Source: a bacterium
Lineage (GTDB): Bacteria; Patescibacteriota; Patescibacteriia; JAACEG01
Direction of reading: 5' to 3'
NCBI GenBank assembly: GCA_027040785.1
Contig: JALULG010000043.1
Location: forward strand, 1 to 5,029
DNA: 5,029 bases
This document shows positions 1 through 5,029 of this stretch, piece by piece (position 1 is the stretch's first letter; every line of letters starts with the position of its first letter). A model generated the notes under the pieces. The model did not search any database and was not told the DNA's origin. It worked only from the letters and a program-made list of their open reading frames with translations. The translations under genes were made by a program, and so were the position numbers.

Positions 1-537
1 TACCTTTACATCCCCAAAAAAGGTAAAGGAATAGCTGTAAAAACCGCTTGGAAAAAATTCCCGGCCGATATTTATATTTTTATGGACGCTGATTTGGCTA
101 CAGATCTTAATGCTTTACCAAAATTGATCAACACAATCAAAAATGAAAATTATGATATAGCTATTGGCTCCAGATTTTTAAAAGAATCAAAAGTTAAAAG
201 AAGTTTTTTAAGAAAAATTATTTCTTTTACTTATAGAATCGTCAAAAAAATAATAATTAATTCCAAAATATCAGACGCTCCTTGCGGTTTTAAAGCCATA
301 AACCAAAAAACTTTAAAAAATATAATTCCGAAAGTTAAAAACAATGGATGGTTTTTTGATTCCGAATTATTAATTTTAGCCGAATACGAAAATTATTTAA
401 TTAAAGAAATCCCTGTCAAATGGGCTGATATTAGAGAAGAAAATGATAAAAGTAAGGTAAAAATTATCTCCTTAGGATGGAATTATTTTAAAAATATTTT
501 AAAACTAAAAAAACGTTTAGATAAAAAATATGAATAA
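1..537 (+). CDS. Polyprenyl-phosphate sugar synthase-like GT2 glycosyltransferase (5' truncated)
   Basis: The frame is open from base 1, and 27 well-conserved residues precede the Met at base 82, so that Met is internal (it lies beside the DxD motif) and the true start is upstream. The visible 178 residues carry the second half of a GT-A fold of the DPM1/dolichyl-phosphate-glucose synthase type: a GKGIAVK segment (8-14), FMDADLATD with the metal-binding DxD at D29-D31, IGSRFL (55-60), the family signature DAPCGFK (92-98), WFFDSELL (117-124) and EIPVKW (136-141). Such enzymes move a sugar from a nucleotide sugar to a polyprenyl phosphate at the cytoplasmic membrane face, giving a donor for outer-face glycosyltransferases. 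The protein ends in a short Lys-rich tail with no transmembrane or GtrA domain. The flippase gene starts 9 bases downstream in the same frame. The family call is firm; the sugar (glucose, mannose or other) cannot be read from sequence. Confidence 0.9.
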   Translation, partial: YLYIPKKGKGIAVKTAWKKFPADIYIFMDADLATDLNALPKLINTIKNENYDIAIGSRFLKESKVKRSFLRKIISFTYRIVKKIIINSKISDAPCGFKAINQKTLKNIIPKVKNNGWFFDSELLILAEYENYLIKEIPVKWADIREENDKSKVKIISLGWNYFKNILKLKKRLDKKYE

Positions 538-546
538 CATAAATAT

Positions 547-1890
547 ATGTTATCAAAATTACTTCCTAAAAAAATTGCAAATAATCCTGAATTTATCAAA
601 ATTTTAACCAATATCAATTGGTTATTTTTAGACAGAATAATCCAAATGATATTAGCTTTTTTTATTGGGGTTTGGATTATTCGTTATCTTGGACCGGAAC
701 AATATGGTATATTAAGCTATGTAATCGCGTTTGTAACTATTTTTAGTGTTCTCTCTGAACTGGGATTAAACACTATCGCTATTAGAGAAATGCTAAATAA
801 TAAATTCAATAAAGAAAAAATATTTGGAACAATTTTCTTTCTAAAATTATACGGCGGGATTTTTGCCGTAATATTATCTTCAATAACTGTATTTTTGATA
901 AATAATAATCCAACTATTACTTTAATGGTTTTTATAGCTTCTTTGAGTTTAATATTTCGATCATCTGATGTTATTGACTATTGGCTTCAGTCGCAAGTTG
1001 TTTCCAAATATAGTGTTTATACCAGGACTTTATCCTCGATTGGAAGTGCAATTATTAAAATATGCTTAATTCTATTCAAAGCTCCACTTATATTTTTTGT
1101 AACAATCATTTTAATAGAATCAATTTTTGTTTTTATTGGACTTTCTATCGTATATAATAAAAAAATAAAAAAAGCAAACAAAATAAAACATTGGATATTT
1201 GATATAAAAACAGCAAAACAATTATTAAAAGATTCTTGGCCATTGATTCTGTCTTCTATCTCAATTATAATTTATATGAAAATAGATCAAATAATGATTG
1301 GTAATATCCTTGGGGATAAACAATTAGGGCAATATTCCGCGATTATAAAATTAAGCGAATTGTGGTATTTTATTCCGGTTTTAGTTATGAATTCAGTTTT
1401 CCCGGCAATCCTAGAAGCTAAGAAAAAAAGCAAAAAACTGTATATGAACAGATTGCAAACGAGTTACGATATATTAGTGTGGACAGCAATATTAATAGCA
1501 ATTCCAATAAGTTTTTTTGCCAAGGATATCGTGAATTTATTGTATGGCACGGAATTTACTAAAGCATCGCCGGTGTTGTCCATCCATATTTGGGCCGGAA
1601 TCGCTGTTTTTTTGGGTGTGGCTAGCAATAAATTTCTAGTGGCTGAAAATCTTACAAAAATTTTCTTTTACATAACCGCGCTTGGTGTAATCTCAAATTT
1701 AATATTAAATATAATACTAATACCGACCATAGGTATTACGGGAGCGGCAATCGCTACTCTAATTTCATATTTCATAGCCACTTTTTCTCTTATAATATTC
1801 AAACAAACAAAAACAAATATTCAAATGTTTGTAAAAACTTTAAACATATTAAGAATAATAAAATTTCTTAAAGCAAGTATAATTTTATAA
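547..1890 (+). CDS. wzx: Wzx/RfbX-type polysaccharide (lipid-linked oligosaccharide) flippase
   Basis: This is a 447-residue integral membrane protein of the polysaccharide transporter (PST) branch of the MOP/MVF superfamily. The family moves undecaprenyl-diphosphate-linked oligosaccharide from the cytoplasmic to the outer leaflet of the inner membrane. Visible marks are NINWLFLDR (22-30) entering the first helix, the signature RYLGPEQYG (46-54), ELGLNTIAIRE (71-81), YWLQSQ (145-150) and the mid-protein MKIDQIMIGNILGD (244-257) followed by LGQYSAIIKLSELWYFIP (260-277). I count about 12 hydrophobic segments by eye, roughly at 23-45, 52-75, 95-117, 122-138, 161-178, 180-202, 230-252, 270-288, 309-327, 342-362, 370-391 and 394-418. 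Length is normal for the family. The ATG at 547 is the only Met before the first helix, and a same-frame stop sits 9 bases upstream. No Shine-Dalgarno is seen. The last 30 residues are Lys/Ile-rich and encoded by exceptionally AT-rich DNA. The transported glycan is unknown. Confidence 0.92.
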   Translation: MLSKLLPKKIANNPEFIKILTNINWLFLDRIIQMILAFFIGVWIIRYLGPEQYGILSYVIAFVTIFSVLSELGLNTIAIREMLNNKFNKEKIFGTIFFLKLYGGIFAVILSSITVFLINNNPTITLMVFIASLSLIFRSSDVIDYWLQSQVVSKYSVYTRTLSSIGSAIIKICLILFKAPLIFFVTIILIESIFVFIGLSIVYNKKIKKANKIKHWIFDIKTAKQLLKDSWPLILSSISIIIYMKIDQIMIGNILGDKQLGQYSAIIKLSELWYFIPVLVMNSVFPAILEAKKKSKKLYMNRLQTSYDILVWTAILIAIPISFFAKDIVNLLYGTEFTKASPVLSIHIWAGIAVFLGVASNKFLVAENLTKIFFYITALGVISNLILNIILIPTIGITGAAIATLISYFIATFSLIIFKQTKTNIQMFVKTLNILRIIKFLKASIIL

Positions 1891-1927
1891 AACTTATTTT
1901 TTAGTTATTATTAATCTTACATAAATT

Positions 1928-2827
1928 ATGAAAAAATTGTCACCAATCATATTGTTTGTTTATAATCGTCCATGGCACACAAAACAAACAATAGAAGCAT
2001 TACAAAAAAACGAACTTGCCCAAAATAGCGAGCTTTTTATTCATTCTGATGGATATAAATCAAATAAAGACAAAGAAAATGTTAAAAAAGTACGAAAATA
2101 TATCAAAACAATAGATGGTTTTAAAAAAATAAAAATAATTGAACAAAATAAAAATTTAGGATTGACAAATTCTATTGTAAGCGGAGTAACAAATATAATA
2201 AATAAATTTGGAAAAATAATAGTTTTGGAAGATGATTTAATTACCAGTCCTTACTTTTTAAAGTTTATGAATAATGCTCTGAATTTTTACGAAAAAGAAA
2301 AAAAAGTTTGGCATATCAGTGGCTGGAACTATCCGATAAATACAGCTAAGCTGCCCGATACATTTCTATGGCGAACAATGAATTGCTGGGGATGGGGCAC
2401 TTGGGCGGATAGATGGAAATATTATGAAAAAAATATTGAAAAAACCATAAATACATTTAGCAAAAAAGATATTAAAAGATTTAACATTGATGGGATGGAA
2501 AATTTTTGGGAGCAAGTATTATCAAACAAAAGAAAAAAAATAGATACATGGGATATATTTTGGTATACAACTATTTTCAAGAAAAACGGACTATGTTTAA
2601 ACCCGACTCAAACATTTGTTAAAAATATTGGGTTAGATGGAAGCGGAATACATTGCGGAATAACTAAAATTTTTGACAATGATTTATCATATAAACAAAA
2701 AATAAAATTCAATCAAAAATTAGTTGAAGACAAAAAAGCACTAAAAAGAATAAAAAAATTTTTTATTATCAAAAAGATAAAAAGGATAAAAAATTTACCA
2801 AAAGTAATATTAAGATTAATTAAATGA
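1928..2827 (+). CDS. GnT I-like (GT13/GT2 GT-A fold) glycosyltransferase
   Basis: This 299-residue protein belongs to a family common in bacterial surface-polysaccharide loci and usually annotated only as glycosyltransferase or sugar transferase. Visible motifs in order: SPIILFVYNRPWHTKQTIEA (5-24), the nucleotide-binding start of the GT-A fold; FIHSDG (37-42); EQNKNLGLTNSI (72-83); IVLEDDLITSP (98-108), holding the probable metal/nucleotide-sugar site E101-D102-D103; HISGWNYP (129-136); NCWGWGTWADRW (152-163); DTWDIFWYTTIFKKNGL (206-222); and NIGLDGSGIHCG (233-244). EDD, the SxWN element and the C-terminal Pro/Gly/His segment recall animal GnT I (GT13), so the enzyme probably adds a sugar from a nucleotide-sugar donor to a growing lipid-linked glycan. 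The C-terminus (about 273-299) is strongly basic and amphipathic, which suggests membrane-surface binding. No Shine-Dalgarno precedes the ATG. The stop codon overlaps the next start by 4 bases (ATGA). Donor, acceptor and linkage are unknown. Confidence 0.85.
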   Translation: MKKLSPIILFVYNRPWHTKQTIEALQKNELAQNSELFIHSDGYKSNKDKENVKKVRKYIKTIDGFKKIKIIEQNKNLGLTNSIVSGVTNIINKFGKIIVLEDDLITSPYFLKFMNNALNFYEKEKKVWHISGWNYPINTAKLPDTFLWRTMNCWGWGTWADRWKYYEKNIEKTINTFSKKDIKRFNIDGMENFWEQVLSNKRKKIDTWDIFWYTTIFKKNGLCLNPTQTFVKNIGLDGSGIHCGITKIFDNDLSYKQKIKFNQKLVEDKKALKRIKKFFIIKKIKRIKNLPKVILRLIK

Positions 2828-4086
2828 AAATATTATTTTTAAATACCTCGGACAAAAAAGGCGGAGCAGCTATTGCCTGCTACCGTCTTTTTAGTGGGCT
2901 AAAAAAATTAAAAGATGTAGAAATTAAAATGCTGGTTAAAAACAAAATCACCGATGACGCTGATATTATCGTGGAAAAAAGACCGTGGAAAAAATTTTTA
3001 AATAAAATAAAATATATCATAGACACAGTGCCGACTAAAATATTTTTTAAAACCAAAAATGAAATTATTCATTCCCCGGCTATTTTCTCCTCTTTAAATA
3101 TCAAAAAAGTCAGAAAAATAAACCCCGACATTGTGCATTTACACTGGATTTGTGGAGGGTTTATGTCTATAAAAGACCTAAAAAGGATTAAAAAACCTAT
3201 TGTTTGGACTTTACATGATATGTGGGCTTTTTGCGGAGCGGAACATTATGCTAAAAACACCACCAGATATATTGACGGTTATAATAATAAAAATCGTCCG
3301 CCATTTGAAAAAGGCTTTGATTTAAATAAATGGACTTGGCAAAGAAAAAAGAAACATTGGCGAAATTTAAACATAACAATTGTTACTCCCAGCAAATGGC
3401 TGGCAAAATGCGCCAAACAAAGCAATCTTTTTAAAAATAAAGAAATAAAAATAATCCCTTATGGACTTGATATAAATATCTTTAAACCAACCAACAAGAA
3501 AAAGGTTAGAAAAATTTTAAATTTACCACAAAACAAAAAGCTTATTCTGTTTGGAGCAATAAACGCGACAAATGACAAAAGAAAAGGTTTTATTTTTTTT
3601 CAAAAAGCATTAAAATTAATTTCACACAAAAAATATAAAAATAACATTGAAATATTAATTTTTGGATCATCAAAACCTAAAAAATCTCTTAATTTAGGAT
3701 TCAAAATAAACTATTTAGGAAATATTAATTCTGAAAAAACATTATCACTGATTTACTCCTCAGCTGACTTATTTATCATCCCCTCAACAGAAGATAATTT
3801 ACCAAACACTGTTATAGAATCATTGGCCTGTGGAACGCCTTGCATTGGATTTAACATTGGAGGGATTCCTGATATGATTGACCATAAAAATAACGGCTAT
3901 TTAGCAAAACCATACGATACCGACGGTTTAGCCGAAGGAATTGATTGGATATTAAACAAATCAAATTATAACGAACTTTGCAAAAACGCAAGAAAAAAAG
4001 CAGAGCAAAAATTTGATGATAATATTATCGCCCAAAAATATATAGAACTATATAATGATATTTTAAAAAATAATAAACATGATTAA
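2824..4086 (+). CDS. WcaC-like GT4 glycosyltransferase
   Basis: This is a 420-residue GT-B fold retaining-type glycosyltransferase, full length for the family. The N-terminal half shows KILFLNTSDKKGGAAIACYR (2-21), the glycine loop typical of WcaC-like enzymes, then NPDIVHLHWI (100-109), VWTLHDMWAFCGAEHY (127-142), NRPP (157-160) and VTPSKWLAKCA (187-197). The linker is IIPYGLDINIF (210-220). The C-terminal donor domain shows ILFGA (241-245), KGF (254-256), YLGNI (297-301), SSADLFIIPS (312-321) and EDNLPNTVIESLACGTP (323-339), followed by GFNIGGIPDMI (342-352). The usual EX7E pair appears as D324 and E332. WcaC is a colanic-acid glycosyltransferase; this protein shares the subgroup but not necessarily the substrate. 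The Cys-rich CHY...C..CP segment seen in many relatives after the HDMWAF motif is absent. The gene overlaps the preceding gene by 4 bases and the following one by 8 bases, indicating coupled translation. It probably acts on the cytoplasmic membrane face. Confidence 0.92.
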   Translation: MKILFLNTSDKKGGAAIACYRLFSGLKKLKDVEIKMLVKNKITDDADIIVEKRPWKKFLNKIKYIIDTVPTKIFFKTKNEIIHSPAIFSSLNIKKVRKINPDIVHLHWICGGFMSIKDLKRIKKPIVWTLHDMWAFCGAEHYAKNTTRYIDGYNNKNRPPFEKGFDLNKWTWQRKKKHWRNLNITIVTPSKWLAKCAKQSNLFKNKEIKIIPYGLDINIFKPTNKKKVRKILNLPQNKKLILFGAINATNDKRKGFIFFQKALKLISHKKYKNNIEILIFGSSKPKKSLNLGFKINYLGNINSEKTLSLIYSSADLFIIPSTEDNLPNTVIESLACGTPCIGFNIGGIPDMIDHKNNGYLAKPYDTDGLAEGIDWILNKSNYNELCKNARKKAEQKFDDNIIAQKYIELYNDILKNNKHD

Positions 4087-4897
4087 AAAAATAAGTATTA
4101 TCACAATTGTAAAAAATGGCGCTCTATATATTGAAGAAACAATACAAAGCATTATTTCTCAAACATATAAAAATATTGAATATATCGTCGTTGACGGCGG
4201 ATCAACCGATGGCACGGTAGATATAATTAAAAAATACCAAAAACATATTGATAAATGGATAAGTGAACCGGACGATGGTATATATTACGCAATGAATAAA
4301 GGAATTAAAATGGCAAGCGGAGAAGTTTTAAATATGCTTAATTGTGGGGATTATTACGCTAGTAATAAAGCAGTAAATGAAGCTATGAGACCATTCAACG
4401 AAGACAATGATATCTCATTTGTACTAGGTCGCAGTAAAGCTATAAATAATGATGGGACAACTTATTATTTAACAAAAAACACTCCGATAATTTCCAGTCT
4501 ATACAACATTGGAAGATGTAAAAATCCAAGTCATCAGGCGTTTTTTTATAAAAAATCTTTACATAAAGACCTTGGTATGTATAATACAAAATACAGATAC
4601 GCTGCCGATGGACATTTTATACACAGTATTTATCATTCCCCTAAATATAAACGATACTTAATAGATAAAATCTTTGTCTTCAACAGAATAGATGGCGCAA
4701 CAACCATGTCCCCGGAAGCATCAATAGAGGCTATGAAAATGTTTAATAAAATATATGGAAAATCTATTTTTAATTTTTTATTTTATATAAAATATTTTAT
4801 TAAAAAATTTCTTCCAAAAAATAAAATATTTTGGCAAATAACAAAAATCGGGGGAATAATTCTCATTAAAACTAAAAATATCAGAGCAAAATTTTAA
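4079..4897 (+). CDS. WfgS-like GT2 glycosyltransferase
   Basis: This 272-residue GT-A fold enzyme resembles the WfgS/WfeV subgroup of GT2 used in O-antigen synthesis. Visible motifs: ISIITIVKNGALYIEETIQS (5-24), IISQTYKNIEYIVVDGGSTD (25-44) with the nucleotide-binding D39, ISEPDDGIYYAMNKGI (61-76), LNCGDYY (87-93) at the metal-site position, CKNPSHQAFFYKKSL (147-161), and YAADGHF (174-180), where D178 may serve in the acceptor/catalytic region. Residues about 229-264 alternate hydrophobic and Lys-rich stretches (FNFLFYIKYF, IGGIILIK) and probably dock the enzyme on the membrane. The ATG at 4079 lies inside the end of the preceding gene with an 8-base overlap, and no later Met fits before the first conserved strand. 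No Shine-Dalgarno is visible, so re-initiation after the upstream stop is plausible. It likely adds a sugar to the same lipid-linked glycan. Sugar and linkage are unknown. Confidence 0.92.
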   Translation: MIKKISIITIVKNGALYIEETIQSIISQTYKNIEYIVVDGGSTDGTVDIIKKYQKHIDKWISEPDDGIYYAMNKGIKMASGEVLNMLNCGDYYASNKAVNEAMRPFNEDNDISFVLGRSKAINNDGTTYYLTKNTPIISSLYNIGRCKNPSHQAFFYKKSLHKDLGMYNTKYRYAADGHFIHSIYHSPKYKRYLIDKIFVFNRIDGATTMSPEASIEAMKMFNKIYGKSIFNFLFYIKYFIKKFLPKNKIFWQITKIGGIILIKTKNIRAKF

Positions 4898-4960
4898 ATA
4901 TACTTTTTAAGATAAAGATAATCAATTTTTTATAAAAATAATAATTTCATACGCATAATA

Positions 4961-5029
4961 ATGGATAAAAAAATAATAAAAATAAAAACTATTTATGCTT
5001 TCTGTCTACTAAATCCTAAATATAACATT
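4961..5029 (+). CDS. Start of an unidentified protein (3' truncated by window edge)
   Basis: An ATG at 4961 opens a frame that stays open to the right edge, giving 23 residues beginning MDKKIIKIKTIYAFCLLNP. It is the first ATG in this frame after an in-frame TAA at 4919-4921, and the other two forward frames give nothing comparable. It follows the preceding gene by 63 AT-rich bases without a visible terminator, on the same strand, so it probably continues the same cluster. A Lys-rich start before a partly hydrophobic run (IYAFCLL) is compatible with a membrane protein such as a polymerase or with another transferase, but too little is present to name it. Confidence 0.5.
   Translation, partial: MDKKIIKIKTIYAFCLLNPKYNI

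Noticed and set aside
82..537. The ATG at 82 as the true start of the first gene
   Set aside because: The frame is open back to base 1 and those upstream residues are conserved for the family (GKGIAVK). Starting at 82 would delete part of the GT-A fold and begin at the DxD motif itself.
530..600. Overlapping ATG at 530 in another frame as an alternative start for the second gene
   Set aside because: It is in a different frame from the flippase and gives no recognisable protein; the 547 frame carries the conserved N-terminus.
1891..1927. Possible promoter or terminator in the 37-base gap between the flippase and the GnT I-like gene
   Set aside because: It is AT-rich with no stem-loop, no convincing -35/-10 pair and no SD; nothing separates it from background.
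3593..3600. Runs of eight T (3593-3600) and eight A (2533-2540) as phase-variation tracts
   Set aside because: Runs of this length are expected from AAA/TTT codons at this base composition, the frames are intact, and there is no longer or repeated-unit tract.
4925..4939. Possible hairpin terminator (ATTTTT / AAAAAT around a TAT loop) after the WfgS-like gene
   Set aside because: The stem is six A-T pairs only, too weak for an intrinsic terminator, and such pairs are expected by chance in this composition.
4898..4960. Possible promoter in the 63-base gap before the last gene
   Set aside because: TATAAT-like hexamers occur everywhere in such AT-rich DNA; no paired -35 box was seen, and the Bacteroidota TAnnTTTG form does not match well either.
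1..5029. UGA recoding (code 4 or 25), suggested by the low GC
   Set aside because: Every Trp is TGG, none of the long frames contains an internal TGA, and TGA ends the third gene exactly at the overlap with the next start.

Overview
The window is a very AT-rich stretch of bacterial DNA, coding only on the + strand and packed end to end with cell-surface glycan assembly genes. It holds six coding regions. The first is cut by the left edge, the last by the right edge, and four are complete. I see no RNA genes, mobile elements, CRISPR arrays or convincing terminators, and no gap between genes exceeds 63 bases.

Layout: (1) 1-537, the C-terminal part of a GT2 glycosyltransferase of the dolichyl/undecaprenyl-phosphate sugar synthase type; (2) 547-1890, a multi-pass polysaccharide flippase of the Wzx/RfbX type; (3) 1928-2827, a glycosyltransferase with a WGWGTW motif and an EDD metal-site motif that resembles GnT I (GT13); (4) 2824-4086, a GT4 glycosyltransferase of the WcaC-like subgroup; (5) 4079-4897, a GT2 glycosyltransferase of the WfgS-like subgroup; (6) 4961 to the right edge, the first 23 codons of an unidentified gene. 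Genes 3-4 overlap by 4 bases and genes 4-5 by 8 bases, so the transferases look translationally coupled. Genes 1 and 2 are 9 bases apart.

Inferred joint function: the three complete transferases add sugars in sequence to a lipid-linked oligosaccharide on the inner face of the membrane, and the flippase carries it across. Gene 1 probably makes a polyprenyl-phosphate-linked sugar donor used on the outer face. No polymerase (Wzy), initiating phosphoglycosyltransferase, chain-length regulator or ligase is visible; these may lie outside the window. The glycan could be an O-antigen, a capsule or an S-layer/protein glycan.

Organism: the standard bacterial code is used (all Trp codons are TGG, and TGA is a stop at 2825-2827), so Mollicutes and the UGA-recoding Absconditabacteria/Gracilibacteria are unlikely. 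Lysine (AAA), asparagine and isoleucine are very abundant, and no start codon has a recognisable Shine-Dalgarno sequence. This fits a low-GC Patescibacteria/CPR genome or a low-GC member of Bacteroidota. Taxonomy cannot be settled from this window. The locus is of a known general type; nothing here proves a wholly new system. The least standard parts are the GnT I-like transferase, the Cys-poor WcaC-like variant and the unidentified downstream gene.
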